64,000 bases of DNA from Myxococcus hansupus (GTDB lineage Bacteria; Myxococcota; Myxococcia; Myxococcales; Myxococcaceae): assembly GCF_000280925.3 (NCBI RefSeq), contig NZ_CP012109.1, positions 7,646,501-7,710,500 on the forward strand, written 5' to 3'. The notes under the pieces are model-generated. The model was not told where the DNA came from. It was given only the letters and a program-made list of their open reading frames with translations, and did no database searches. Shown here in pieces: positions 55,914 through 64,000 of the stretch. The position numbers were made by a program, and so were the translations under genes. Positions within the stretch are counted from its first letter, which is position 1, and each line of letters opens with the position of its first letter.

Positions 55914-56450
55914 TCAGGCGCCGAGCACGCCCCGGAGCACTTCCTGGAAGTAGTTGATGCTCCCAGTGTGCGTCTCGAAGTGCTTGGCGGACTGGTGGAG
56001 GCGCTGGATGACGGCCTCGAACTCCGCCTGGCTCACGTCGCGCAGGGACATGTAGAGGCGCACGGCGCCCTGGAGGTGCGAGAAGAGCGGGTTGCGGTCG
56101 GGGCGGCGCAGGAGGTGGCGGTAGAGCCGCTCGAACTCCTGGTCCGTTTCCGTATTGCGCACCGCGCGGCAGTAGGCGGCGGCGGTGGCCTCGATGAGGA
56201 GGAAGAAGGGCTGGTACTCGAGCGGCGGCGCCTTGGTGAAGCTGGGGGGCTTCGCGTCACCGGTGAAGAGCTGGGAGATGGGCTTGAGCGTCACGTGGGC
56301 AAGCTGCTCGCCCGCGCGAATCTGGACGCGCTCGCCCACCGGACGCACGTGCTTGCCCTCGCCGTCCCATTCCACCGCCACGTACAGGCTTTCGGGCGCG
56401 TCCACCCGCACACCCGCCTGCTCCAGTTCCGCCACTGCGTTCGCGTCCAT
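55914..56450 (-). CDS. hypothetical protein
   Basis: Soluble protein of 178 residues. The start at 56450 has GGAGGAG about 9 nt upstream. The N-terminal part is beta (VAVEWDGEGKHVRPVGERVQ), the rest helical with LLIEATAAAYCRAVRNTETDQ and LFSHLQGAVRLYMSLRDVSQ. No domain is recognised and the neighbours are unrelated. It may be one of the many myxobacterial proteins without known relatives. Confidence 0.72.
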   Translation of the reverse strand: MDANAVAELEQAGVRVDAPESLYVAVEWDGEGKHVRPVGERVQIRAGEQLAHVTLKPISQLFTGDAKPPSFTKAPPLEYQPFFLLIEATAAAYCRAVRNTETDQEFERLYRHLLRRPDRNPLFSHLQGAVRLYMSLRDVSQAEFEAVIQRLHQSAKHFETHTGSINYFQEVLRGVLGA

Positions 56451-56659
56451 CGTGTTTCGCTCCTCCGACTCCCTCTCTACCCTGCTCCAGGCAGCCCGTG
56501 CACCCCGCTTCATGGGGAAGCGGCCAAGAACCGGACACGGGTTCACGTTCCGTGATGGACCGTCCGTCGCCCGCCCCACAGCGAAGGCAGGGCCCCTGGG
56601 CCCCAGGGTGAACTGGAACCCGGAATTCAGGGCCTACCTTGGCCGAGAAGCTTGCTGAT

Positions 56660-57439
56660 ATGGATTGGGCCATTCCCATGTTTGAGAACTTCTTTCGCTC
56701 GCAAGGCAATGGCAATGACCCGCTCGAGTTCCTGGGGAAAAGTGACACGGTTCACCGGCTCCAGGGGCTCATTGACGACGCCAAGAAGCAGGTGACGCTG
56801 ATCAGTCCCTACGTCAGCATCGAGAAGCTGCGTGACCTGGAGCGCAAGATTCGAAATGCGCTCGACCGCAAGGTTGACGTGACGCTGATCATGCGCGCCG
56901 AGGATGCACACACCCGAGCGCCCACGGGCCAGGGGAAGGAGATCCTGCTCAGCCTCATGAGCGAGGGGATGCGATTGGCCCACGTGAGCGACTTGCACGC
57001 CAAGCTCTACTTCTCCGAGCGCCATGCCCTCATCACCTCCCTCAACCTCCTTGAGTCATCCTTCAACAACAGCATCGAAATTGGCGTATGGGTCCCGGCG
57101 AACCGCCCTGAATACGCTCAAATCCTCAAGTTCATCCAGGACGAGATTCAACCGCACCGCAGGGACCGCATCGTCCGCTTCGACCCTTTACCCCGTCGGA
57201 AGAACGCCGCTCCAGAACCTCAACAGCCACCCCACGGCTACTGCATCCGCTGTCAGGTCGATATCGAGTTCGATATCGGCAGGCCGTACTGCGACAAGGA
57301 CTTCGCGACCTGGGCCCGCTATAGCGACCCCCATTACGAAGACAAGCACTGCCATCATTGCGGAGCGGCTTTCAACGCGACCAAGAACAAGCCCCTCTGC
57401 CGAAGTTGCTTTGTGACGCTGAGGCCGCTTTTCGAATAA
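56660..57439 (+). CDS. PLD-fold protein with C-terminal zinc-ribbon
   Basis: Protein of 259 residues. The first 165 residues form a phospholipase-D-like domain, with ISPYVSIEKLRDLERKIRNA and the motif HAKLYFSERHALITSLNLLE, where His and Lys are in place and TSLN stands where HKD proteins have GSxN; a dimer would give the full active site. Residues about 205-255 hold paired cysteines (CIRCQ, YC, CHHCGA, CRSCF) like two zinc ribbons. Base composition is clearly less GC-rich than the flanks, suggesting transfer. The ATG at 56660 is used, not the TTG at 56639. Likely a nuclease or phosphodiesterase in defence or repair; inference. Confidence 0.82.
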   Translation: MDWAIPMFENFFRSQGNGNDPLEFLGKSDTVHRLQGLIDDAKKQVTLISPYVSIEKLRDLERKIRNALDRKVDVTLIMRAEDAHTRAPTGQGKEILLSLMSEGMRLAHVSDLHAKLYFSERHALITSLNLLESSFNNSIEIGVWVPANRPEYAQILKFIQDEIQPHRRDRIVRFDPLPRRKNAAPEPQQPPHGYCIRCQVDIEFDIGRPYCDKDFATWARYSDPHYEDKHCHHCGAAFNATKNKPLCRSCFVTLRPLFE

Positions 57440-57478
57440 GCGGTGCCCCGGAGAAACAGGCGCTTCGAGGTAGGGCCC

Positions 57479-59080
57479 ATGTCGAATCACCCCGAGTTCC
57501 CTCAGAAACCCCTCCCGGAGGCCGCGGCCGACGGGCAGTGGCCCATGGTCCTCCTGGGGCTGCTCGAAGCCTGGCGCGCCGCGCCGCATCGCGAACTCGC
57601 GGACCGCATCGCGAGGGTGGGTGCGAAAGTCGCGCAGGAGCAGCCGCTCTCCGGGGACTGGGAGACCCTCGCGAACACGCGTGATGCCACGCGGCTCTCG
57701 CTGCTCCTCGGTGCGCTGCTCGACAAGGGCTCCGTCAAGGCACGCTCGCGTCTGGAGTCCCTCGGGGATTGGCCCACGGACCCGCGTATCGACCGGTGGG
57801 TCGCGGCGCAGTACGCGGACCCGCCGTTCACCAGCACCGGCGCACGGCCCTTCTGGACGCGGCTCGCACCGCTCGCGCGGCGCATCCGCGATGCCCAGGC
57901 CCGGGAAACCCTCGCGAAGGCTCGCGCGGGATACGACTCGTCGGTTTCGTGGCAGGAGTTCCTCGCGGGCCATCTCGACCGCCTCCAGCCCGAACTCGAC
58001 GCCGTGCGCGACGTGGACCTCGCGCCCGACCTCCGGAAGGCGCTCGACGCCATCGACCAGGCGCTGAATGAGGCCACCCACGCCACGAAACCCGCGCGCT
58101 CGGGTGATGCCGCCGCCCTCCTGGCGAATGTCCTCACGAATCCAGAGGACGATGACGCGCGCGCCGTGCTGGCGGATGTCCTCCTCGAAACAGGGCATCC
58201 CCGAGGCGAGCTCATCGCCCTTCAGCTCGAAGCCACCCGCCGGGCCCTGAAGTCCGCGGAAGCCCGACGGGAGCGCGAGCTCATCAAGACGGCCCGCGCG
58301 GAGCTGCTCGGTCCGCTCGACGCCGTGCTCAAACCCGGCTGCACCTTCACGCGGGGGTTCCTCTCACACGCCGCGCTCAAGCAGGGCAACGCACGCGCAC
58401 TCGCGAGCGCCATCGAGAAGACGGTGGGCCACCCGCTCTGGTCCACCGTCGAGCACCTCGAGGGCTTCGGTGACCGCGACATCACTCCGCACGAGGTCAT
58501 GCGGTCGCTGCGGTCGATTGCGCAGACCGACGTCGGCATCGACGTGCTCGCCAGGCTGCCGAAGCTGGAGTCCCTCGCGACGAACAGGCGGCACGAGGCA
58601 TGGCCCGAGCTGGCCTCGAACCCCAGCGCCTTCCCAAGGCTCCGCGCGCTCGATGCCGCCTTCCATCCGCGGCAAATCCCCCTGTTCCTGACGTCACCGC
58701 TGGCCACGCGGCTGGAACGGCTCCAGCTCCGGCTCCATGCCTCCGCCGGACTGCACCTCGACGTCGACTTCCTTCAGACACACGTCTTCGAGCGCGTGGC
58801 CTCGCTCAAAGCCACCGACCTCACCTTGCGGCTCGTCCACAACGACGCCCGTGACTGGTCCAGTGGCTGCCGCTTCGTCCATGACGCAACAGGGGCGCTG
58901 ACGGCCACCGTGTTCACCACCCCCATGAATGAACCCTTCGAGGCCATCGTCCAAGCCGACGTCCTGAGCCTCCTCGAACAGGCCGCGAGGCTGCGGCCCG
59001 TGAAGCTCGTCATGGCCCACCAGTTCCGCACCGCCCACCGAGACGCCCTTGACGCGCGGGCCCGTGAGCTGGGCGCCTGA
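57479..59080 (+). CDS. TIGR02996 domain protein
   Basis: Protein of 533 residues. Around residue 205 it contains LTNPEDDDARAVLADVLLETGHPRGELIALQL, cut here for length; this is the TIGR02996 'repeat-companion' pattern known mainly from myxobacteria and planctomycetes. The N-terminal 190 residues are helical; from about 280 on there are LRR-like leucine-rich strands (LPKLESLATN, FPRLRALDAAF, TRLERLQLRLH). GAGG lies 8 nt before the ATG. Family function is unknown. A bidirectional terminator follows the stop by 7 bases. Confidence 0.85.
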   Translation: MSNHPEFPQKPLPEAAADGQWPMVLLGLLEAWRAAPHRELADRIARVGAKVAQEQPLSGDWETLANTRDATRLSLLLGALLDKGSVKARSRLESLGDWPTDPRIDRWVAAQYADPPFTSTGARPFWTRLAPLARRIRDAQARETLAKARAGYDSSVSWQEFLAGHLDRLQPELDAVRDVDLAPDLRKALDAIDQALNEATHATKPARSGDAAALLANVLTNPEDDDARAVLADVLLETGHPRGELIALQLEATRRALKSAEARRERELIKTARAELLGPLDAVLKPGCTFTRGFLSHAALKQGNARALASAIEKTVGHPLWSTVEHLEGFGDRDITPHEVMRSLRSIAQTDVGIDVLARLPKLESLATNRRHEAWPELASNPSAFPRLRALDAAFHPRQIPLFLTSPLATRLERLQLRLHASAGLHLDVDFLQTHVFERVASLKATDLTLRLVHNDARDWSSGCRFVHDATGALTATVFTTPMNEPFEAIVQADVLSLLEQAARLRPVKLVMAHQFRTAHRDALDARARELGA

Positions 59081-59087
59081 AACGACA

Positions 59088-59117
59088 AAGGCCTCTGGAC
59101 TTGAGTCCAGAGGCCTT
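59088..59117. terminator. bidirectional terminator between the TIGR02996 gene and tRNA-Phe
   Basis: AAGGCCTCTGGACT and AGTCCAGAGGCCTT are perfect 14-base arms with a two-base centre (TG), a near-perfect palindrome. On the minus strand it is followed by TTTGTCGTTT, so it ends the tRNA transcript well; on the plus strand TTCATCT follows, a weaker tail for the upstream gene. Confidence 0.85.
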
Positions 59118-59130
59118 CATCTCCGCGGAG

Positions 59131-59203
59131 TGCCCAGGGGCGGAATCGAACCACCGACACGGGGATTTTCAATCCCCTGCTCTACCGACTGAGCTACCTG
59201 GGC
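59131..59203 (-). tRNA. tRNA-Phe (anticodon GAA)
   Basis: All four arms pair: acceptor GCCCAGG/CCTGGGC, D stem GCTC/GAGC, anticodon stem GGGGA/TCCCC around TTGAAAA (anticodon GAA), T stem GGTGG/CCGCC with TTCGATT. The discriminator base is A, and no CCA is encoded. A 10-base palindrome CTCCGCGGAG abuts the 3' end. The gene runs minus, divergent from nothing nearby, toward the terminator at 59088-59117. Confidence 0.97.
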
Positions 59204-59291
59204 GTAAGGGGCAGCGCGCGGAACGGCGCCTTCATAGCGAGCCCTTCCCTACCCCGTCAACAGCATTCGCCAAGGACATGGCGGACAGGTG

Positions 59292-60086
59292 TCAGGCCGC
59301 CAGGGACATGGCCTCCCCGTCCCAGGCCGTGAGACTGGCCGTCATCCGGCGGCGCAGCTTCGTCCGCAGGCCCTGTTCGATCTGCCGGATGCGCACCGCC
59401 GTCACCCCGAAGCGGCGCGCCAGCAGCTCGGCGCTCACCCCGTCCTCCGCCAACATCCGCTCCTCCACCAGCGCCCGCTCGCGGGCGTCCAGCTCCGGCC
59501 AGGCCTCGTCCACGCTCGCCCGGAGCCGCCGCGCCCACTGCGCCCGGTCCACCAGGTCCTCCTGGGAGTCGGCGTCCGCCATCAGCATGTCCATGCGGGT
59601 GAACTCCGAGTCCTGCGACAGCGGCGCGTCCAGGGACACGTCCCGCGAGAGCGCCTCCATGGCGCGTGCCACCTCGTCCTCCCGCTTGCCCAGCGCCTCG
59701 GCGAGCCGCTTCTCCACCTCCGGGTGGCCCTCGCCCCACCGGGACTCCAGCCGCGCCCGCTCCCGGCGGAGCTGGAACACCACCCACGGCGCCCGCCCGC
59801 CGCCCATGCTCCAGTTGCGGCCCACGTAGGCCCGGATGCGCGCGCGAATCCACTGGCTCGCGTAGGCGGCGAACGGCACCCCGCGGTCCTCGAAACGTCC
59901 CGCCGCTTCCATCAACCCGACATTGCCCTCCGCCACCAGCTCCTCCATCGACAGGCCGGTCCACCGGTATTTCCACGCCAGCCGCCGCACGAGCTCCATG
60001 TGCGCACGCACGCGTGACTCCACGACCTCGGCCGCAACCACGAGCTCAGGGGACTCACAGGACATGTTCAGGCTGATGGCTTCCAT
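59292..60086 (-). CDS. RpoH-like alternative sigma factor
   Basis: Sigma-70 family protein of 264 residues of group 3 type. Region 2 has YRWTGLSMEELVAEGNVGLM, VPFAAYASQWIRARIRAYV and the RNWSM following segment; region 4 near the C-terminus has GVSAELLARRFGVTAVRIRQ, a helix-turn-helix. Region 3 and an N-terminal helix are present. Length and pattern match RpoH and related myxobacterial developmental or heat-shock sigma factors (SigB/SigC-like). The start at 60086 has GGAGGAGG 4 nt upstream. It shares a divergent control region with the nhaR-like gene. Confidence 0.92.
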   Translation of the reverse strand: MEAISLNMSCESPELVVAAEVVESRVRAHMELVRRLAWKYRWTGLSMEELVAEGNVGLMEAAGRFEDRGVPFAAYASQWIRARIRAYVGRNWSMGGGRAPWVVFQLRRERARLESRWGEGHPEVEKRLAEALGKREDEVARAMEALSRDVSLDAPLSQDSEFTRMDMLMADADSQEDLVDRAQWARRLRASVDEAWPELDARERALVEERMLAEDGVSAELLARRFGVTAVRIRQIEQGLRTKLRRRMTASLTAWDGEAMSLAA

Positions 60087-60117
60087 GGACCTCCTCCGGG
60101 TTGAGCGCGCCCACACG

Positions 60118-60198
60118 ACGGCGCGACGCAGAGGAAATTAAAGGCCCGAGCCCTATAAGAAAATTAGATACTTTGACGACAACACTTCGGTTATCTCT
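60118..60198. promoter_or_regulatory. AT-rich divergent control region
   Basis: This stretch between the sigma factor gene and the nhaR-like gene is markedly A/T-rich for this genome. Rightward, TTGACG (60173-60178) is a good -35 box but no clear -10 follows before the start codon. Leftward, TTGTCG and CTTATA are 17 bases apart. Both promoters probably lie here. Confidence 0.4.
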
Positions 60199-60204
60199 AT
60201 GGTC

Positions 60205-61104
60205 ATGAGCTGGCTCAACTACCACCACCTCCTGTACTTCTGGACGGTTGCTCGGGCCGGAAGCATCGCCAAGGCGGGCGAGGAGCTGCACCTCGCGCAG
60301 CCCACCATCAGCAGCCAGCTCAAGCTCCTGGAGGAGTCGCTGGGCCACAAGCTGTTCGAGCGGCAGGGCCGCAAGCTGGTGCTCACCGACGTGGGCCGCA
60401 CGGTGATGCGCTACGCGGATGAAATCTTCCGCCTGGGCAACGAGCTGAAGAACGTCGTCTCCGGCCTGCCGCCCGGGCAGCAGCTTCGGCTCAACGTCGG
60501 GGTGCTCGACGTCATCCCGAAGCTGGTCGCGGAACAGCTCCTCAAGCCCGCGCTCGAGGCGGGTCCTTCGCTGCGCATCATCTGCCGTGAGGGTCCGCTG
60601 CCCCAACTGCTCGCGTCGCTCGCCCTGCATGAATTGGATGTGGTGCTCGCGGACGCGCCCAGCTCCGAGCCAGTCAGCGTGCGCTCGTTCAATCACTTGC
60701 TGGGCAAGTGCGGCGTGTCCTTCTTCGCGGCGGGGAAGCTGCTCGAGCTCAAGGAGAACTTCCCCCAGTCACTGGACGGCGCGCCCGTGCTGCTGCCGTC
60801 GGACGAGTCCTCCGCGCGCCGCTCCATGGACCTGTGGTTCGAACGCAAGGGCCTGCGCCCCGTCATCGCGGGCGACTTCGACGACAGCGCGCTCCTTCAA
60901 GCCTTCGGACAACGCGGGCACGGCGTCTTCGCCATGCCCACCGCCATCGAGGCGGAGGTCGAGCGCCAGTTCAACTGCTCCGTCATCGGCCGGACCGACG
61001 AAATCGAGACCTGCTTCTACGCCATCACCGTGGAGCGCAAGATTCGCCACCCCGCCGTCGTCACCATCGCCGAGGCGGCGCGCTCGCACATCTTCAGCGA
61101 TTGA
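60205..61104 (+). CDS. nhaR: LysR-family regulator, NhaR type
   Basis: Transcription factor of 299 residues. The N-terminal helix-turn-helix has LNYHHLLYFWTVARAGSIAK and LHLAQPTISSQLKLLEESLG; the effector part matches E. coli NhaR in several places, such as GKCGVSFF, GDFDDSALLQAFG and RKIRHPAV. NhaR activates Na+/H+ antiporter genes in response to Na+ in E. coli; no antiporter is in this window, so the target is unclear. Start set at 60205, which aligns with the NhaR N-terminus; the ATG at 60199 is also possible. Start lacks a clear ribosome site. Confidence 0.9.
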   Translation: MSWLNYHHLLYFWTVARAGSIAKAGEELHLAQPTISSQLKLLEESLGHKLFERQGRKLVLTDVGRTVMRYADEIFRLGNELKNVVSGLPPGQQLRLNVGVLDVIPKLVAEQLLKPALEAGPSLRIICREGPLPQLLASLALHELDVVLADAPSSEPVSVRSFNHLLGKCGVSFFAAGKLLELKENFPQSLDGAPVLLPSDESSARRSMDLWFERKGLRPVIAGDFDDSALLQAFGQRGHGVFAMPTAIEAEVERQFNCSVIGRTDEIETCFYAITVERKIRHPAVVTIAEAARSHIFSD

Positions 61105-61113
61105 GCGTGATGC

Positions 61114-62712
61114 TCAGGCCGACGGGGGCGCGCGGTACACCTCCGCCCCCGCGACCACGGTGGCGATGACCCGCGCCTTCACCAGCGCCGAGGCGGGCCC
61201 CTCCAGCGGGTCCTCCGACAGCGCCACGAAGTCCGCGTCCAGACCCGCCACCAGCCTCCCACGGCGGTCCTCGTCGAAGGACGCCCAGGCAGGTCCCGTG
61301 GTGAAGCCCTCCAGCGCCTCGTGGGCCGTCAGCCGCTCCTCGGGCCGCCACCCCGACGCGGGCCAGCCGGACGCATCCTGCCGCGTGCGCGCCGCGTACA
61401 GCCCCGCCAGGACGTCCGGGTTCTCGATAGGGAAGTCACTGCCCAGCGCCAGGTGCGCGCCCGCGTCTCGGAGGCTGCGCCAGGCGTAGGCGCCCTTCAG
61501 TCGCGCCTGTCCGAGCCGCGCGTCCGCCCAGCGCATGTCGCTGGTCGCGTGGGTGGGCTGCACGCTCGCCACCAGCCCCGCGGCGCCCAGGCGGCGGATG
61601 TCATCGACGCGGAGAATCTGCGCGTGCTCCACGCGGTGCCGCAACGCCTGGGTGCCCGTCGCCTCCGACGCGCGCAGGAGCACATCCAGCACCAACGTAT
61701 TGGCGCGGTCTCCAATGGCATGGATGCACACCTGGAAGCCCCGCGCCATGAAGGCGTGGGCCCGGGACGCGAGTTCCTCGGGTGGCAGCAGCAACAAGCC
61801 TCGCTGCCCGGGTTCGTCGCAGTAGTCCTCATGCAACGCCGCGCCCCGGCTGCCCAATGCGCCGTCGGAGAGGAACTTCACCGAACGCATCGCCAGCATC
61901 CGCCCCTGCCAGGGCCCCTGGTCGAGGTACGTGTGACGTTCGTCGCCCTGCCCCGCCGCCATCGCATAGACGCGCAGCGGCAGCGTGCCGGCGGCGTCCC
62001 ACGACTGGAGCATGCGGAAGGCATCCAGCTCCATGCCGGCGTCATGCACGCCCGTCAGCCCCACCTGCGCGCAACGCGTCAGGGCGGCGCGCAGCCGGGC
62101 CTCCAGTTGCGCGCGGGACGGCGGAGGCATCACCGCGGACACCACGTCCATGGCGTTGTCCACCAGCACGCCCGTGGGCTCGCCGTGGACGTCCTTGAGG
62201 ATGCGGCCGCCCTCCGGGTCCGGTGTGTCCCGGGTGATGCCAGCGCGCCGCAGGGCCTCGCCATTCACCCAGGCCGCGTGGTGGTCCACGCGGGTGAGGA
62301 ACACGGGCGTCGAGGGGAAGCGGGCATCCAGTTCCTGGCGTCCCGGAAACGCGCCGCCGGGCCACGCGTTCTGGTCCCAGCCTCGCCCCAGCAGCCAGTC
62401 TCCCTGGAAGCTGGAGGCGGGCGCTTCGGACAGGCGATGGATGACCTCATCCACGGAGCCGGCCTGCTCCAGCCGCACCGTCGTCAGGCTCCGTCCCAAG
62501 CCATGAATGTGCGCGTGCGCGTCCACCAGCCCCGGCACCACGGTGGCCGCGCCCAGGTCCACCTGACGCGCGCCCGGCCCCGCCGCGGCGGTCACTTCGT
62601 CGCGAGTCCCCACGGCCAACAGGCGCCCATCACGCACCGCCAGCGCCTGGGCCCGAGGCCTCGCCGCATCCAACGTCCACACCCGCTCCGCCAGATAGAC
62701 GGTCGTCTCCAC
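61114..62712 (-). CDS. YtcJ-type amidohydrolase
   Basis: Metal-dependent hydrolase of 532 residues, GTG start with AAGGAGG 6 nt upstream. The TIM-barrel signatures are present: VDAHAHIHGLG (HxH at 66/68), the DHHAAWVNGEALRRAG segment characteristic of YtcJ/NfdA-like amidohydrolases, HAIGDRANTLVLDVL and GSDFPIENPDV. No signal peptide is seen, so it is cytoplasmic. Typical family substrates are N-substituted formamides or unknown amides. The gene ends 10 bases from the convergent nhaR-like stop. Confidence 0.92.
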   Translation of the reverse strand: METTVYLAERVWTLDAARPRAQALAVRDGRLLAVGTRDEVTAAAGPGARQVDLGAATVVPGLVDAHAHIHGLGRSLTTVRLEQAGSVDEVIHRLSEAPASSFQGDWLLGRGWDQNAWPGGAFPGRQELDARFPSTPVFLTRVDHHAAWVNGEALRRAGITRDTPDPEGGRILKDVHGEPTGVLVDNAMDVVSAVMPPPSRAQLEARLRAALTRCAQVGLTGVHDAGMELDAFRMLQSWDAAGTLPLRVYAMAAGQGDERHTYLDQGPWQGRMLAMRSVKFLSDGALGSRGAALHEDYCDEPGQRGLLLLPPEELASRAHAFMARGFQVCIHAIGDRANTLVLDVLLRASEATGTQALRHRVEHAQILRVDDIRRLGAAGLVASVQPTHATSDMRWADARLGQARLKGAYAWRSLRDAGAHLALGSDFPIENPDVLAGLYAARTRQDASGWPASGWRPEERLTAHEALEGFTTGPAWASFDEDRRGRLVAGLDADFVALSEDPLEGPASALVKARVIATVVAGAEVYRAPPSA

Positions 62713-62855
62713 CCGCGCCTCCTTCCACGTGCCTCAGCGCGGACGGACTCGCGCCACAGGACAGGTGGGACGCGAACTGTGCGTGAGCTGGGGTGCGGTG
62801 TCACGGCCCACGCGTGGTGGTTGCCACCGCGCCCAAGGGAAGCGGCGCGTCAGGC

Positions 62856-63074
62856 CTATTCGACCAGCCCGCCGTCCGTCGGCGTTCCCGCGTCTATGTC
62901 CGGGAGGGGCGTCGCGGGACCGGCTGGGGTGTCTGTCACCGTCTGCACGGGCTCACGAATCTGGTCCGGTCCCATCAGGGGCTGCTGCTCCTCCGCGCCC
63001 TCGGGCTGCGTGGTCCTACAAGCGAACGCGGCGGCTCCGGCCACGCATACGGCAATGAGTACGGCACGACGCAT
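62856..63074 (-). CDS. small lipoprotein
   Basis: Protein of 72 residues: signal peptide with lipobox AAAFAC (Cys19) and a short Pro/Thr/Asp-rich mature part without structure (TDTPAGPATPLPDIDAGTP). AAGGAGG lies 5 nt before the ATG. It is divergent from the glycosyltransferase gene. Function is unknown; similar tiny lipoproteins are numerous in myxobacteria. Confidence 0.72.
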   Translation of the reverse strand: MRRAVLIAVCVAGAAAFACRTTQPEGAEEQQPLMGPDQIREPVQTVTDTPAGPATPLPDIDAGTPTDGGLVE

Positions 63075-63121
63075 GTCGCCTCCTTATCGGGTTGCCGTCT
63101 GACGGTAGGGAGCGTGCACGC

Positions 63122-63140
63122 CATCGACAATCTGTCGATG
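63122..63140. promoter_or_regulatory. palindrome between divergent genes, possible operator
   Basis: CATCGACA-ATC-TGTCGATG has two perfect 8-base arms and a 3-base centre. It lies 48 bases upstream of the small lipoprotein start and 148 bases upstream of the glycosyltransferase start, a position where one regulator could serve both genes. Confidence 0.5.
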
Positions 63141-63287
63141 ACGGTGAACGTCCACCAGCGGATGCCCGGACATCTCGAAGGACGCTTGCTTCCACTGCCG
63201 GACACCAGGCCAGCAGCCGGTGGCATCCGTCGCGTCCGCGCCACGTGCGTACCGTTGCCAGGAGCGCTCACCCGGGAGGCCGAGGCC

Positions 63288-64000
63288 ATGCTGGACGTCG
63301 TGGACGTCGGCAAGCGTTCGCTTGCCACCTATCGCGGAATCGCCCCCGAGACGGACCTCGACGAGCTGCACCAGCTCTCCGAGGACCTTCGAGGCGCCCG
63401 GTGCATGCACCTGAGCGCCACCCCCTATGGCGGCGGCGTCTCCGAAATCCTCCGCTCCCTGGTCCCGCTCTACAACGACCTGGGCATCGTCACCGACTGG
63501 AAGCTCATCCACGGCGACGACGCCTTCTTCCAGGTCACCAAGCGCATCCACAACGGCCTGCAAGGCGCCCCCGGCGAGCTCACTGAAGCCGAGAAGGCCA
63601 CCTACCTGGCCAACGCACAGCTCAATGCCCACCGGCTCGTCACGGACTCGGAGAACTACGACTTCGTCTTCGTGCACGACCCGCAGCCCGCCGTGCTCGC
63701 CGCGCTCAGTCCCCACCTGGACGCGCGCTGGATATGGCGCTGCCACATCGACACCTCGCACCCCAACCCCACGTTCTGGGACTTCCTGTCGCCCTACCTG
63801 CACGCGTACGACGCCGCCATCTTCACCCTGCGGGAGTTCGTGCCGCCCCAACTCCCCATCTCCGACGTGCGCGTCTACGCGCCGGCCATCGACCCGCTGA
63901 GCCCCAAGAACCACCCGCTGCCGGAGATGCTCGCGCGTGATGTGCTGGAGTGGATTGGCATCCGCACCCACCGGCCCCTCGTCACCCAGGTCAGCCGCTT
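63288..64000 (+). CDS. TreT-like glycosyltransferase (3'-truncated by window edge)
   Basis: Start and first 237 residues of a GT4-family glycosyltransferase. HLSATPYGGGVSEILRSLVP is the signature Gly loop of trehalose synthase TreT and related proteins; VHDPQPAVLAAL and RCHIDTSHPNPTFWDFLSPY follow, typical for the TreT N-terminal domain. TreT makes trehalose from an NDP-glucose and glucose; relatives make other glycosides. GGGAGG lies 8 nt before the ATG. The nucleotide-sugar-binding C-terminal domain is outside the window. Confidence 0.88.
   Translation, partial: MLDVVDVGKRSLATYRGIAPETDLDELHQLSEDLRGARCMHLSATPYGGGVSEILRSLVPLYNDLGIVTDWKLIHGDDAFFQVTKRIHNGLQGAPGELTEAEKATYLANAQLNAHRLVTDSENYDFVFVHDPQPAVLAALSPHLDARWIWRCHIDTSHPNPTFWDFLSPYLHAYDAAIFTLREFVPPQLPISDVRVYAPAIDPLSPKNHPLPEMLARDVLEWIGIRTHRPLVTQVSR

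Overview
This window comes from a very GC-rich genome with strongly GC-biased third codon positions. The gene content points to a myxobacterium, most likely Myxococcus or a close relative: a SitA-like lipoprotein toxin with a DUF5953-like partner, a TonB-dependent receptor carrying its own TonB C-terminal domain, a TIGR02996 protein, many lipoproteins, and hybrid sensor kinases. This taxonomic call is inferred from gene families, not from a marker gene. About 52 protein genes and one tRNA gene can be supported. Many long open frames lie antisense to real genes; these are artefacts of GC bias and are left out.

Layout. 1-2.5 kb: end of an alpha/beta hydrolase, then a two-gene toxin/immunity-like pair. 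2.5-10.6 kb (minus): a TonB energy-coupling operon read as exbB-exbD-tonB-receptor-lipoprotein, followed by a caspase-like protease fused to a beta-barrel-like repeat region. 10.7-11.5 kb: a short-chain dehydrogenase. 11.5-20.7 kb (minus): an alpha-2-macroglobulin split into two membrane-anchored proteins without a recognisable thioester motif, then a trypsin-like protease with an N-terminal EAD1-like adaptor and a large coiled-coil membrane protein. 20.8-25.6 kb: small and hypothetical genes, a nucleotidyltransferase and an auxin-efflux-family transporter. 25.7-28.9 kb (minus): two tandem paralogous secreted zinc metalloproteases. 29.2-34.0 kb: a large lipoprotein, a PATAN/roadblock-type protein and small genes. 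34.2-38.3 kb (minus): a three-gene sensor kinase/response regulator operon.

38.6-43.4 kb (plus): a five-gene operon of TadE/TadG/Flp-like pseudopilins without any pilus motor or secretin in view, followed by a divergent pair of exported proteins. 44.8-52.8 kb: membrane and lipoprotein genes, a DmdC-type acyl-CoA dehydrogenase and a DUF1615-type lipoprotein. 52.9-55.8 kb (minus): an active/inactive M16 protease pair. 56.7-59.1 kb: a PLD-fold/zinc-ribbon protein and a TIGR02996 protein. 59.1-64.0 kb: tRNA-Phe(GAA), an RpoH-like sigma factor divergent from an NhaR-type regulator, a YtcJ-type amidohydrolase, a small lipoprotein and the start of a TreT-like glycosyltransferase.

How it fits together. 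Most of the window concerns the cell envelope: energised outer-membrane import, exported proteases, protease-trap-like proteins, surface lipoproteins and pilin-like proteins. Mixed with these are modules linked to self/non-self recognition or biological conflict: the SitA-like toxin pair, the EAD1-protease, the caspase-like fusion and possibly the PLD protein. The best candidates for something undescribed are the EAD1-protease/coiled-coil membrane pair, the caspase/beta-barrel fusion at the end of the Ton operon, the split thioester-less macroglobulin, and the motor-less pseudopilin operon.
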